The notes: generated by a model from the letters alone, not told the origin. A stretch of 64,000 nucleotides of DNA from Chitinophagales bacterium (GCA_023957245.1 JAMLHJ010000006.1:159671-223670), one strand, 5' to 3'; positions 53,685 through 63,637 are shown, counted from the first letter of the stretch. Made by a program: numbers and translations.

Positions 53685-54932
53685 TTATCTCACCTGACCT
53701 TCTCCCCTACAAATCCACTTTTCAGTTGTTAGTTTTTCTAAGGCAAATGGTCCTCTAGCATGAAGCTTTTGAGTAGAGATACCAATTTCAGCACCTAGTC
53801 CAAAAACACCGCCATCAGTAAATCTTGTAGAAGCATTGACATAAACGGCTGCTGCATCTACTTCATTTAAAAATCGCTCTCCTAGTTCTTCATTTTGAGT
53901 AACAATTGCTTCTGAATGTTTAGAGGAAAATTGCTCTATATGATTTAATGCTTCATCAATATTGTCAACAGTTTTTACAGAACATTTCTGACTTAAATAT
54001 TCCATCCCAAAATTCTCTGGAGTAGCTTGATGTAAAAAATGATAATTGGCTTTCTTTAAAATATCATAAGCAGTTTCATCAGCAAATATTTCCACCTCAA
54101 AGTTGCTAAACCCTGGAATCAATAAAGGAAGAAAATCTTGAGCCACACGCCTATCAACAAGTACAGTATCCAATGAGTTACAAACACTTGGACGTTGAGT
54201 CTTAGCATTAACAACTATTTCGGCAGCAGATTGTAAATTTGCCGTAGATTCAACATAAGTATGACATACGCCTGCACCTGTTTCTATTGTAGGCACTTTG
54301 GAGTGTAATCGCACAAAATCAATCAGTTCTTGCGATCCTCTCGGAATAATAATATCTACATACTTTTCAGCTTCTAATAATTCTTTGACAAATTTACGAT
54401 CTACGGGTAAGAGCAATACAATTTCAGACGGCAGTCCATTTTCTCGTAATGCATCATGAATCAATTGGACTAAAACTAGATTGGTAAACTCAGCATCCGA
54501 ACCACCTCTAAGCACTACAGCATTCCCTGACTTTATACATAAAGCAGCAACATCAATTGTAACATTTGGTCGCGATTCATATATTACACCGACAACTCCT
54601 AAAGAAACTGTAACCTTCTGAATATGAAGACCTTTATCAGTAGTATATTCAGAAATAAGTTGCCCAGTAGGGTCTTTAAGATTGGCCACATCATATAAAC
54701 TTTCTATAAGACCTTGAAGCCTATCATGATTCAACAACAACCTATCTTTCTTAGGATTAGCATCATCCATTTTATCCAAATCTTTTTGATTTTCAGATAA
54801 TATCAAAGATTCATTTTCAGATAATTTTGAAGCAATAGATTTCAAAATAGCCTGACGTTGAACATCTGAAAGTTGGCGTAAAGCAACAGATGCTTTTCTA
54901 GTAGATTGTAAGAGAGGTAAAATACTTTCCAT
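53685..54932 (-). CDS. proA: Gamma-glutamyl phosphate reductase
   Basis: 415 residues, standard length. Second step of proline synthesis: reduces gamma-glutamyl phosphate to the semialdehyde with NADPH. Aldehyde dehydrogenase fold with GVIYESRPNVTIDVAALCIKSGNAVVLRGGSDA, catalytic Cys in QRPSVCNSLDT, and the C-terminal FGLGAEIGISTQKLHARGPF. proB, usually next to it, is not in the window. Confidence 0.96.
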   Translation of the reverse strand: MESILPLLQSTRKASVALRQLSDVQRQAILKSIASKLSENESLILSENQKDLDKMDDANPKKDRLLLNHDRLQGLIESLYDVANLKDPTGQLISEYTTDKGLHIQKVTVSLGVVGVIYESRPNVTIDVAALCIKSGNAVVLRGGSDAEFTNLVLVQLIHDALRENGLPSEIVLLLPVDRKFVKELLEAEKYVDIIIPRGSQELIDFVRLHSKVPTIETGAGVCHTYVESTANLQSAAEIVVNAKTQRPSVCNSLDTVLVDRRVAQDFLPLLIPGFSNFEVEIFADETAYDILKKANYHFLHQATPENFGMEYLSQKCSVKTVDNIDEALNHIEQFSSKHSEAIVTQNEELGERFLNEVDAAAVYVNASTRFTDGGVFGLGAEIGISTQKLHARGPFALEKLTTEKWICRGEGQVR

Positions 54933-54996
54933 ATTTATAAAAAATTTACACTAAAATCAAATTTTAATACTTATATTTAACTAACTGTTTATAGTT

Positions 54997-56010
54997 ATGA
55001 AAAAAATAAAGATATCAATCGCTGCTTTAGTTTTAATTATTGTTCTTATTGTGCCTATAAAGTTAATGAGTTTAGGCAAAAAAGTAGAATTAGATGATTT
55101 GAAAACATATATTTTTAATCAAGCTCCAGAAAAAAACAAAGGAATTCAAATAGACTACTTTGGAACTTCTTGTTTTGTAATTACTTATAAGGGGCAAAGT
55201 TATTTGAACGACCCATTTTTTAGCAACCCAAATTATTTACAATTAGTTACTGGCAAATACCCAAATAGAGACAACCTGCTCAGTAAATTAATCCCCAACA
55301 AAAAGAATATTTCACTTGTAACTATCACCCATGGACATTATGACCACTGTCTTGATTTACCAAGTTTTATGCCTTATCTCAATGACAAACCAAAAGTTGT
55401 AGCGAGTAGTAGTGCCCTTTTATCTTTATCACCATGGCTGAAAGAAAATAAGAAAATACTTCAATACCCTATAGAAAGAATGGCAAAACCTAATTGGATA
55501 TATAGTTCAGATAAAACCTTCAGAATTTATCCTATTCATAGTGAACATCAAGCACATATAGGTAAAAGTATTAAGCTTTTGACAGGAACTTATGAACAAC
55601 CATTGGCACATGCACCTGGACCAGTATGGCAATGGCTTGAAGGACACACTTATAGTTATTTATTAGATGTATTAGACAATGACACTATAGTTTCAAGAAT
55701 ACTACTTGCATCAGGAGAGATACCACAAAGTAGCCTCCAACTATTAGAAAATCTATCTACAGAGAAACATATCGATTTGTTATTATACCCTTATTGGCAT
55801 AAAGAAAAATGTGGGGAAAAATTCATTGAAGCCTACCATCAATTGTCTCCTACTAAAGTAATTTTTCACCATTGGAATAATTTTTTCAGAGACCCCAACA
55901 AGCCTATCCAAATGATAAGAAGTTCGGATATCAATAATGAGCTGAAAGAAAAACGTGATAAGGGATATCCAGTTTCTATCCTGATGCCATTTTCAAAGAC
56001 AAATATTTAG
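54997..56010 (+). CDS. Metallo-beta-lactamase-fold hydrolase, membrane-anchored
   Basis: 337 residues. An N-terminal hydrophobic segment (ISIAALVLIIVLIVPIKLM) acts as signal anchor or signal peptide. The MBL zinc motif is THGHYDHCLD (HxHxDH), preceded by YFGTSCFVITYKGQSYLNDPFF, with a further His in HSEHQAH and a last one near IFHHWNNFF. This layout is closest to the UlaG/NAPE-PLD-like branch of the superfamily. It is unlikely to be a true beta-lactamase; substrate unknown. Its 3' end overlaps ftsE by 4 bp. Confidence 0.85.
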   Translation: MKKIKISIAALVLIIVLIVPIKLMSLGKKVELDDLKTYIFNQAPEKNKGIQIDYFGTSCFVITYKGQSYLNDPFFSNPNYLQLVTGKYPNRDNLLSKLIPNKKNISLVTITHGHYDHCLDLPSFMPYLNDKPKVVASSSALLSLSPWLKENKKILQYPIERMAKPNWIYSSDKTFRIYPIHSEHQAHIGKSIKLLTGTYEQPLAHAPGPVWQWLEGHTYSYLLDVLDNDTIVSRILLASGEIPQSSLQLLENLSTEKHIDLLLYPYWHKEKCGEKFIEAYHQLSPTKVIFHHWNNFFRDPNKPIQMIRSSDINNELKEKRDKGYPVSILMPFSKTNI

Positions 56011-56726
56011 TCTTCTGGAGTATCTTCCTCTTCTGTGGAGACTTCAATACCATGCTTTAATTGGTGATTGGAACAAATATAAACAGTACCTGGAAACTTA
56101 TCTATTAACTGATAATTATGTGTTGCCATAATTACAGGAGTTCCATATTCTTTATTGATATTGAACAGTAGGTTCATAATATCATCTGTTGTCTTAGGAT
56201 CCAAATTACCAGTAGGTTCATCAGCCAAAATAATCTTAGGGTCATTCAATAAAGCTCGTGCTACAACTACTCTTTGTTGTTCACCACCACTTAATTGATA
56301 AGGCATTTTTTTACTTTTCTCACTCAGATTGACCAATGCCAACATATCATGAATTTTGGACTGAATAAGCACCTTATCTATCCATCCTGTAGCTTCCAAA
56401 ACAAATTTTAAGTTATCTTCTATATTTCTATCTGTCAACAATTGAAAATCTTGAAAAACAATACCTATTTTTCTTCTTAACATTGGTATATCTGAAGATT
56501 TCAAACTATTCAAGTCATAACCTGCAATCATTGCGATATCAGCTTTTCTTAAATCCAAATCACCGTAAAGGGTTTTCAAAAATGAACTCTTACCGCTTCC
56601 CGTCCGTCCAATCACATAAATAAAATCACGTCGCTTTACATCCAAATTCACATCTTTCAAAACATGTGTTTCATTTTGATACACCTGCATACCTTTTATC
56701 TCTGCAACTAAATTTTCAACCGACAT
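56007..56726 (-). CDS. ftsE: FtsE-like ABC ATPase
   Basis: 239 residues: Walker A GRTGSGKSS, Q-loop FQDFQLL, signature LSGGEQQRV, Walker B IILADEPTGNLD, and H-loop MATHNYQLI. The Q-loop DFQLLTDRNIEDNLKFVLEATGW pattern is typical of FtsE, the ATPase that with FtsX controls cell-wall hydrolases at division. ftsX is not adjacent; in many Bacteroidota the two genes are apart. A LolD-type ATPase is the alternative. Confidence 0.85.
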   Translation of the reverse strand: MSVENLVAEIKGMQVYQNETHVLKDVNLDVKRRDFIYVIGRTGSGKSSFLKTLYGDLDLRKADIAMIAGYDLNSLKSSDIPMLRRKIGIVFQDFQLLTDRNIEDNLKFVLEATGWIDKVLIQSKIHDMLALVNLSEKSKKMPYQLSGGEQQRVVVARALLNDPKIILADEPTGNLDPKTTDDIMNLLFNINKEYGTPVIMATHNYQLIDKFPGTVYICSNHQLKHGIEVSTEEEDTPED

Positions 56727-56821
56727 AATTACTTTATAATTGTTCTATTTTGTAAAAATACACAAAAAGGATTTTGATACCTCAATAAAATACCAACTTA
56801 ATCAATAATTAGGTATTAATG

Positions 56822-56964
56822 TCGTTTAGTTAAGAAATGGTTTGGATTAGATTCTTACAGAAATCGGAGATTCGACGGAGTCAATGACACGAAATAGTCC
56901 ATTTTTATAGTAAATGTCATGCTGTTAAGCATCTCTAAATTCATTAAAATACAAAACTAAACGA
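56822..56964. repeat. MITE-like unit between inverted TCGTTTAGTT repeats
   Basis: TCGTTTAGTT (56822-56831) and AACTAAACGA (56955-56964) bracket 143 bp. Inside are degenerate palindrome arms (GGAGATTCGACGGAGTCA and TGTCATGCTGTTAAGCATCTC) of the same general kind as the GTCATTCC elements. No ORF. Confidence 0.5.
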
Positions 56965-57057
56965 TATTGAATTAGGAATTTATAATTTTTAAGCACATTA
57001 ATATTCACAATTATTAAATATTAATATGTAAAACAAGTAGAATAGTAGAAAAAGAAT

Positions 57058-57128
57058 GTCACTGATAGCAATTTATTGTGTGTGTTGAGTGTGTGTGTGT
57101 GTTGTATTTGTGCATTGCTATCAGTGAC
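57058..57128. repeat. Long hairpin with GT-repeat loop
   Basis: A 15-bp perfect inverted repeat, GTCACTGATAGCAAT (57058-57072) and ATTGCTATCAGTGAC (57114-57128), encloses 41 nt made almost only of G and T on the plus strand, including a run of seven GT units. There is no T tract after it and no adjacent gene within 200 bp. It could be a structured RNA or a small palindromic element. The rest of 56727-57353 is AT-rich and empty. Confidence 0.7.
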
Positions 57129-57353
57129 GAAGTCTAAAAAGATAGATTATCTTGACTTATCACAATAGTAAGGAACTATTTTTAATAAACAAAATTTCAA
57201 TTCCAGAAAGAACCTTTTCTTATACTCTCTTTATACAAAATGCAATTTAATTTATACGAATTGACATATCTTATTTGCAACTCATAAATAAATTATAACA
57301 ACTTATCAAAAATTATGATATAAAAAATCAAAGACAAACCAACAAAAACCCAA

Positions 57354-57381
57354 TTGAATCAGCAATAAATTTATACATTTG
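57354..57381 (+). promoter_or_regulatory. Promoter of tRNA-Arg
   Basis: TTG (57354-57356), 17-bp spacer, TACATTTG (57374-57381), 16 nt before the tRNA. Confidence 0.7.
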
Positions 57382-57397
57382 CGAACTTTTAGTTTTT

Positions 57398-57469
57398 GGC
57401 TTTATAGTATAATGGATATTGCGCAGGTTTCCGGAGCCTGAAATTCAGGTTCGATTCCTGATAGAGCCA
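57398..57469 (+). tRNA. tRNA-Arg (CCG)
   Basis: A 72-nt cloverleaf: acceptor GGCTTTA/TAGAGCC, anticodon stem-loop CAGGT-TTCCGGA-GCCTG (anticodon CCG), T-arm TCAGG-TTCGATT-CCTGA. CCA is not encoded. Confidence 0.93.
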
Positions 57470-57618
57470 CTTTCTCACAAAACACATACACTTATCCCTT
57501 AAATTGAGCTACTAAATGTATTTAATCGATAATATTAGTATAAAATCTCATTTTTTGAGTATTAAGTATTTTATAGTAAATGATTTATGATTAACTTGTT
57601 AGCAGAGAATGACGAATC

Positions 57619-58248
57619 ATGATAGAAACTTCAGAATTAACTTTCACTTTTGACAATAAAAGGATATTTACTTATCCTGAAATCAAATGTGATAAGGGGC
57701 AGAAACTATTAATTTATGGCAATTCAGGTCGTGGGAAATCTACATTACTACATTTGTTGGCAGGTATTTTAACACCCAACCATGGTCATATCATTATTGA
57801 CAATGTTGATATTACCAAATTGAGATTTGGCAACACAGATAAATATAGAGGTCAAAAAATCGGATTTATTCCGCAAAGGCTTCATTTGATTCACTCTCTC
57901 AATGTACAAGACAACATACTTGCAGCTTGTTATTTTGCCAAAAAGAAAGCCAATAAAGACAGACTATATAATATCACTGAAGAGCTAAAAATCACTCAAT
58001 TACTTGACCGTAAACCACAATCTTTAAGTTTGGGAGAACAACAAAGAGTCTGTATAGCTAGAGCTATCATTAATTCGCCAGCAGTTCTCTTGGCTGATGA
58101 ACCTACATCAAGCTTGGATGAAAAAAATACAGAAAAAGTCATGGAATTATTAGACAGAGCGTGTCATATTGACAACACAGCACTAATTGTAGTTTCACAT
58201 GACGAAAGAATAAAAAATAGTATTCACCATCAGATATCTTTATTATGA
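57619..58248 (+). CDS. ABC transporter ATPase (LolD/MacB type)
   Basis: 209 residues: Walker A YGNSGRGKST, Q-loop FIPQRLHLI, signature LSLGEQQRVC, Walker B VLLADEPTSSLD, H-loop VVSHD. It belongs to the branch that works with FtsX-like permeases (MacB, LolCDE, Zrg type). Its stop overlaps the start of the permease gene by 4 bp, so the two are co-translated. A 150-bp gap separates it from tRNA-Arg. Confidence 0.92.
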   Translation: MIETSELTFTFDNKRIFTYPEIKCDKGQKLLIYGNSGRGKSTLLHLLAGILTPNHGHIIIDNVDITKLRFGNTDKYRGQKIGFIPQRLHLIHSLNVQDNILAACYFAKKKANKDRLYNITEELKITQLLDRKPQSLSLGEQQRVCIARAIINSPAVLLADEPTSSLDEKNTEKVMELLDRACHIDNTALIVVSHDERIKNSIHHQISLL

Positions 58249-59432
58249 TCAGGAAAATAATCGTAGGTGGATTATCATATCAATTCTTATCTACCTTTTT
58301 GAACATCATCTTATTAGCGTTTGGGACTACAATTATTTCATTAATTTTAGTTTTAAATCATGCTTATAACCAAAAGGTAATCAAAGATTTAAAGAATATT
58401 GATTTAGTTATTGGAGCAAAAGGAAGTTCATTACAACTTGTTCTTTCTTCTGTATATCATATCGACCAGCCAACTGGAAATATACCAATGGACGAAGTCA
58501 ATCAATTAAAAAAGAATAAACAAATAAAAAGTATCACGCCTCTTGCTTTTGGAGATAATTATTTAGGATATAAAATATTGGGAACAGACGAATCTTACCT
58601 TAAAAAGTATGATGCAGAATTTACCAAAGGTCAAATGTTTAAAAATAATTTTGAAGTTGTTATTGGAGCAGATATTGCTAAATATAAAAAAATAAAAGTT
58701 GGAGATACTTTCTATGGTACTCATGGCAATATTAATATTGGAGAGAAACACAATGACCATCCTTACAAAGTTGTCGGAATACTAAAAAAATCAGAAACTG
58801 TTCTTGACTACTTAATCATTTGTAATATTAATACCGTATGGCTAACTCATCATCCAGAGCAAATATCTGCTAATGATAGTAGCGTTAAAGTAGATGAACT
58901 GACTTCATTGCTTGTTGAATTAAAAAGCCCAGCTGCATTAATTAATCTTCCTCGAACTATTAATACAGAAACTCCATTACAAGCAGCTGTACCCGCATTG
59001 GAAATCAATAAATTATCACATTTGACAGGATTAGGAACTACTTTATTAGAAGGGATAGCATGGAGTATTATTTTCCTTTCGGCACTAAGTATTTTTATCA
59101 CAGTATATAGAAGAGTTCAAGATAGAAAATACGAAATGGCTGTATTGAGATTAATGGGTGCTACTCGATATGATTTGATGCGTATCATATTATTTGAAAC
59201 TTGGTTGACCACTACTATTGGCTACCTTGCGGGAATGGGTGTCAGTAGATTGGGAGTGTGGATATTGCAAAATAAAATCATCGACCAAACCACCTTGACA
59301 ATTGCCTATAAATTTACACCTACAGAGAAATTTCTATTCCCAATCTTAATATTTATTAGTACTGCTTCAGTAATTATCCCTATGGTTTATGCGTTTAGAT
59401 TGAATATATCTAAAATACTTGCAGATGATTAA
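58245..59432 (+). CDS. FtsX-like ABC permease
   Basis: 395 residues. One N-terminal helix, a periplasmic MacB-like domain (residues about 40-250) and three C-terminal helices with the FtsX-like pattern (LSIFITVYRRVQDRKYEMAVLRLMGATRYDLMRIILFETW). A mechanotransmission ABC protein rather than a channel-type importer, as known for MacB/LolC relatives. Partner of the ATPase upstream. Overlaps the next gene by 8 bp. Confidence 0.92.
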   Translation: MIRKIIVGGLSYQFLSTFLNIILLAFGTTIISLILVLNHAYNQKVIKDLKNIDLVIGAKGSSLQLVLSSVYHIDQPTGNIPMDEVNQLKKNKQIKSITPLAFGDNYLGYKILGTDESYLKKYDAEFTKGQMFKNNFEVVIGADIAKYKKIKVGDTFYGTHGNINIGEKHNDHPYKVVGILKKSETVLDYLIICNINTVWLTHHPEQISANDSSVKVDELTSLLVELKSPAALINLPRTINTETPLQAAVPALEINKLSHLTGLGTTLLEGIAWSIIFLSALSIFITVYRRVQDRKYEMAVLRLMGATRYDLMRIILFETWLTTTIGYLAGMGVSRLGVWILQNKIIDQTTLTIAYKFTPTEKFLFPILIFISTASVIIPMVYAFRLNISKILADD

Positions 59433-59865
59433 AAGATTTATTCTATTTATTCAAATATTTTTTTGGGGATTAAGCACACTTACAGCACAAACTAAATTAA
59501 CATGGAAAATTCTTGAAGGCATTGGTTATCAAGAAAAGTATGTAACTAAATTGGAAGAAAATTTTAAATTTCCCGTTTTCACCTCCTTTATAAAATCTCT
59601 TGAAGGCAAACAAGTCGAAGTACAAGGATATTTAATACCTTTTGACCCTACTGGAAAGGAAATCGCCCTATCAGCCAATCCTTATGCAGCATGCTTCTTT
59701 TGCGGGAAAGCTGGACCTGCATCTGTAATGATACTACACATGAAAACACCCAACACTAAGGTCAAAACAGATAATTACAAAATCATCAGAGGAGTTTTAA
59801 AACTCAATAGCAATGACCCAGAAGAATTTTACTATATTATAGAAAATGCTATAATTGTTGATTAA
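59425..59865 (+). CDS. Exported DUF3299-like protein
   Basis: About 146 residues. A signal peptide (FILFIQIFFWGLSTLTAQ) precedes a small domain with GKQVEVQGYLIPFD and YAACFFCGKAGPASVMILHM. The Cys-x-x-Cys in this position and the strand pattern are those of DUF3299. In proteobacteria DUF3299 genes lie beside ABC ATPase/FtsX-type permease pairs in zinc-regulated (zrg) operons, so this trio may be a related system; that link is an inference. ATG at 59425 lies inside the permease stop region. Confidence 0.8.
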   Translation: MIKRFILFIQIFFWGLSTLTAQTKLTWKILEGIGYQEKYVTKLEENFKFPVFTSFIKSLEGKQVEVQGYLIPFDPTGKEIALSANPYAACFFCGKAGPASVMILHMKTPNTKVKTDNYKIIRGVLKLNSNDPEEFYYIIENAIIVD

Positions 59866-60069
59866 AGGATTGTTTGAAAACATTTCACTTTTTAAAACCA
59901 TTACATCAAAAATCACCATTTATAAGGTGCAAAATAAAAGCAGATTACTTTGCTAGGATTAATCATCCGATATTTAAAAACTTCTTTTCAATAAATTAAT
60001 ATAGTTTTTAAATGCACGCATTGAAATTTTATTATTTTTAGAAAAATTAAATATCAATTAACTAAACAA

Positions 60070-61434
60070 ATGAAAAAAGTAGTATTTATAGATGGTGTTA
60101 GGACACCATTTTTGAAATCGGGGACAGATTTCATGGATTTAATGTCTTATCAATTAGGACAATATGCGATTAAAGGACTTTTAGATCGTACAGGTATTGA
60201 CGGCAATGAAGTGGATAGAGTTATCTATGGCAATGTTATCTCCAATGTCCGTACAGAAAACCCTGCACGTGAAGCCGCTGTTACAGCTGGATTGCCTATT
60301 AAAGTTCCATGTAATACTGTAAAACAAGCTTGTATTTCTGCCAACCAAGCAATATCTAATGCTGTAGATTCTATTCAATTAGGAAGATCCAACATGATTA
60401 TTTCAGGTGGAACAGAATGTACTTCTGACACTCCGATTGGATATACTAAAGAAATGCGTAAAAAATTGTTTGCAGCACAAAAAATCAGTAAACCAATGGA
60501 GTATGCAAAGTTTGCTATGACATTACGTCCTGCTGATTTACTTCCAGACAGACCATCTGTTTCTGAATTTATTACAGGTCGTACGATGGGTGTAGATTGT
60601 GAGATACTTGCTCAGAAATTTGGTGTTACAAGAGAAGAACAAGATAATTTTGCCGCTGCTTCACATCAAAATGCAGGAAAAGCTCAAGAAGCTGGACTTT
60701 TATCTGACGTTCTCTCAGTTCAATTACCTCCTAATTTTTCACCAATAGCCAAGGACAATGGAGTGCGTGGAGATACAACAGTAGAAAAAATCTCTAAACT
60801 CAAACCTGCTTTCGATAAATTTATAGGCACTATTACTGCTGCTAATGCTTCATTTTTAACAGATGGAGCAACTGCTGTTTTATTGGCTTCTGAAGACAAA
60901 GCCAAAGAATTGGGATTATCACCTAAAGCTGAAATCGTAGATTACGTATTTACTGCTGGAGATTTATATGATGAGTTACTTTTAGGACCTGCTTACTCGA
61001 TAGCTAAAGTATTGGAACAAACAGGATTGACTATTGACGATATAGATGTTTTTGAAATCCACGAGGCATTTGCTGGACAAGTTTTAGCTAATCTAAATGC
61101 ATTAAAATCTGCTGAATGGTGTAAAAAGCAATTGGGACTAGATAAACCAGTGGGAGCAATTCCATTGAACAAAGTCAATCAATGGGGTGGTTCATTATCT
61201 ATTGGTCATCCATTTGGTGCGACTGGTGGAAGATTATTGACAATGGCGGCTAATCGTCTTCAAGCTGGAGATGGCAAATATGCACTCTTAGCAGCTTGTG
61301 CCGCTGGTGCTCACGGGCATGCAATGGTGATTAAAAAATATGAAACCACTGAACAAAAAGTGAAAAAAGCAGCTAAAAATGTAATCGAAATAGCTGAAGA
61401 AAAATTAGAAAACCTTAAAGAAATCATCAAATAA
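60070..61434 (+). CDS. Acetyl-CoA C-acyltransferase (thiolase), beta-oxidation
   Basis: 454 residues. Cleaves 3-ketoacyl-CoA with CoA in beta-oxidation. Active-site Cys in TVKQACISANQA, EIHEAFAGQ (His/Glu), GHPFGATGGR (His) and the C-terminal AACAAGAHGHAMVIKKY Cys. It is closer to the FadI-type thiolases, with an extra amphipathic Lys/Glu C-terminal helix. fadJ follows after 10 bp, so the two form the trifunctional complex genes in one operon. Confidence 0.94.
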   Translation: MKKVVFIDGVRTPFLKSGTDFMDLMSYQLGQYAIKGLLDRTGIDGNEVDRVIYGNVISNVRTENPAREAAVTAGLPIKVPCNTVKQACISANQAISNAVDSIQLGRSNMIISGGTECTSDTPIGYTKEMRKKLFAAQKISKPMEYAKFAMTLRPADLLPDRPSVSEFITGRTMGVDCEILAQKFGVTREEQDNFAAASHQNAGKAQEAGLLSDVLSVQLPPNFSPIAKDNGVRGDTTVEKISKLKPAFDKFIGTITAANASFLTDGATAVLLASEDKAKELGLSPKAEIVDYVFTAGDLYDELLLGPAYSIAKVLEQTGLTIDDIDVFEIHEAFAGQVLANLNALKSAEWCKKQLGLDKPVGAIPLNKVNQWGGSLSIGHPFGATGGRLLTMAANRLQAGDGKYALLAACAAGAHGHAMVIKKYETTEQKVKKAAKNVIEIAEEKLENLKEIIK

Positions 61435-61444
61435 CAAGCAAGGT

Positions 61445-63637
61445 ATGGCAACTATAAAAAGAGAAGATTATATCTCTATTGAAAAACATTCAAATGGTGT
61501 TTGTACTATTTGGATGAATCAGGTCAATGAAAAAATTAATAAAATTGGTCCAGATTTGATTGGACTATTTGAAGACGTTTTTACTGAAATCAATAATGAC
61601 AATAGTATTAAAGCTATCGTTCTCACTAGTAAAAAGAAAGATTTTATTGCTGGTGCTGATATCGAAGCTTTTCAAAAAGTAAAAAATCCTGGAGATTGGA
61701 AACCTATTGCACAGAAAGGACATAAAATTTTAAATCAAATTGAAAATTCCAAAAAACCAATTGTTGCCGCAATTCATGGTAATGCTTTAGGCGCTGGATT
61801 GGAAATTGCTTTGGCGTGTCATGCAAGAATTTGCAGTAATGATAAATCTACAAAAGTAGCACTACCAGAGATTAAATTGGGTTTACTACCAGGTGGTGGC
61901 GGAACTCAGCGATTACCACGTCTAGTAGGACTTCAAGCTGCTTTAGACATGATGTTGACTGGAAAAAATATTTTCCCCTACCCTGCCCTAAAAATGGGTT
62001 TAGTGGATAAAGTTGTTCACGTTAATGCATTACAAATCGCTGCTCAAAAATTGGCTTTAGAATTGGTCAAGCAACCTATTGTTAGAGAAAGAAATGTTTT
62101 GAATATCGATACTGTTAAAGCTGGGATTCCTTCATTGCAGAAAACAATTACCAATATCGTTCTTGAAGCACCTTTGTTGAATAAAATTGTCTTTGACCAA
62201 GCTAAAAAGATGGTGGACAAACAAACCCATGGTAATTATCCAGCTCCTTATAAAATAATGGAATGTGTAGAAATAGGATGGAATCAGGGTATAGAAAAAG
62301 GATATGAAGCAGAAGTGGAAAGATTTGAAGAACTTATCTTATCCCCTGTCTCAAGACAATTGATCAACATCTTCTTTGCAATGACCGACAAGAAGAAAAA
62401 TCCTTATGGCGATGACAAAGTGAAAGAAGTACACAGAATGGGTATGATAGGCGCAGGTTTTATGGGAGCAGGAATTGCTGAGGTATCTATTAATGATAAC
62501 ATCCATGTATTGTTGAAAGATGTCAATCAAGATATGATTAACTCTGCCTACCAAACCATCTATAAAAACTACTCCAAACGAGTGTCTAAGAAAGCAATGA
62601 CACCTATAGAATTGGAAGAAAAGATGGCTCTATTGTCTGGCAGTTTAAATTATGAGGATTTAGACAATCAAGAAGTCATCATAGAAGCAGTTTTTGAAAA
62701 TTTAAAGCTAAAACAAAGCATCTTAGCAGATGTTGAAGCAAATGCAAAACCCAATACAATTTTTGCAACTAATACTTCTGCTCTTCCTATCAAACATATC
62801 GCAGCACAAGCAAAAAATCCAGAGTTGGTAATTGGTATGCATTATTTTTCACCGGTACCTAAAATGCCTTTACTAGAAATTGTAAAAACAGATAAAACTG
62901 CTGACTGGGTGATTGCAACTTGTTATGATATTGGAGTTCGCCAAGGTAAAACTGTTATTGTTGTAGATGATGGTCCAGGCTTTTATACTACAAGAATATT
63001 AGCACCATTGATGAATGAATCTCAATTATTATTGGACGAAGGTGCAGATATTTTACAGGTAGATAAAGAAATGAATCTTTTTGGCTTCCCAGTTGGACCT
63101 ATTACCCTTGCAGATGAAGTAGGAATTGACGTAGGTGCACATATCATGAGCGGAGAATTGATGCAGGAAATGTTGGCAGCTAGACCAAAATTTAAGGTCA
63201 GCAAAACACTTCTCGAAATCTCTAAAGCAGGATACAAAGGAAGAAAAAACAAAAAAGGGTTTTATCAATATGATGAGAAAGGTAAAAAAGTTGCTGGCAA
63301 AATAGATGACCAAATTTATTCATATTATGGAGGAAACTCTCGCAAGAAGTTTGATGCCAATGAAATTCAAATGCGTTGTGCAATGGTAATGGTCAATGAA
63401 GCTGCATTGTGCCTTCAAGAAGGTATTATTTCTAGTCCTTTAGATGGTGATATTGGAGCTGTATTTGGACTAGGCTTTCCTCCTTTCAGAGGTGGACCAT
63501 TCAGATATATTGACAGTATTGGAGCGCAAAAGGCTGTAGATATTATGAATCAATTGGCTGCAAAACATGGAGAACGATTTGAACCAGCACAAATCTTAAT
63601 TGATTATGCAAAATCTGGCAAAAAATTCTATTCCTAA
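61445..63637 (+). CDS. fadJ: Enoyl-CoA hydratase/3-hydroxyacyl-CoA dehydrogenase (FadJ-like)
   Basis: 730 residues. N-terminal crotonase domain (KKDFIAGADIEAFQ, HGNALGAGLEIALACHARI, LPEIKLGLLPGGGGTQRLPR) and, from about residue 330, a 3-hydroxyacyl-CoA dehydrogenase domain (MIGAGFMGAGIAEVS NAD site, ATNTSALP, GMHYFSPVPKMPLLEI, and PGFYTTRILAP). The alpha subunit of the fatty-acid oxidation complex; with the thiolase it completes the cycle after acyl-CoA dehydrogenation. Confidence 0.95.
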   Translation: MATIKREDYISIEKHSNGVCTIWMNQVNEKINKIGPDLIGLFEDVFTEINNDNSIKAIVLTSKKKDFIAGADIEAFQKVKNPGDWKPIAQKGHKILNQIENSKKPIVAAIHGNALGAGLEIALACHARICSNDKSTKVALPEIKLGLLPGGGGTQRLPRLVGLQAALDMMLTGKNIFPYPALKMGLVDKVVHVNALQIAAQKLALELVKQPIVRERNVLNIDTVKAGIPSLQKTITNIVLEAPLLNKIVFDQAKKMVDKQTHGNYPAPYKIMECVEIGWNQGIEKGYEAEVERFEELILSPVSRQLINIFFAMTDKKKNPYGDDKVKEVHRMGMIGAGFMGAGIAEVSINDNIHVLLKDVNQDMINSAYQTIYKNYSKRVSKKAMTPIELEEKMALLSGSLNYEDLDNQEVIIEAVFENLKLKQSILADVEANAKPNTIFATNTSALPIKHIAAQAKNPELVIGMHYFSPVPKMPLLEIVKTDKTADWVIATCYDIGVRQGKTVIVVDDGPGFYTTRILAPLMNESQLLLDEGADILQVDKEMNLFGFPVGPITLADEVGIDVGAHIMSGELMQEMLAARPKFKVSKTLLEISKAGYKGRKNKKGFYQYDEKGKKVAGKIDDQIYSYYGGNSRKKFDANEIQMRCAMVMVNEAALCLQEGIISSPLDGDIGAVFGLGFPPFRGGPFRYIDSIGAQKAVDIMNQLAAKHGERFEPAQILIDYAKSGKKFYS

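Noticed and set aside
54997..56010. Class B beta-lactamase
   Set aside because: The MBL motif is present, but the flanking pattern is of UlaG/NAPE-PLD-like hydrolases, not of class B enzymes.
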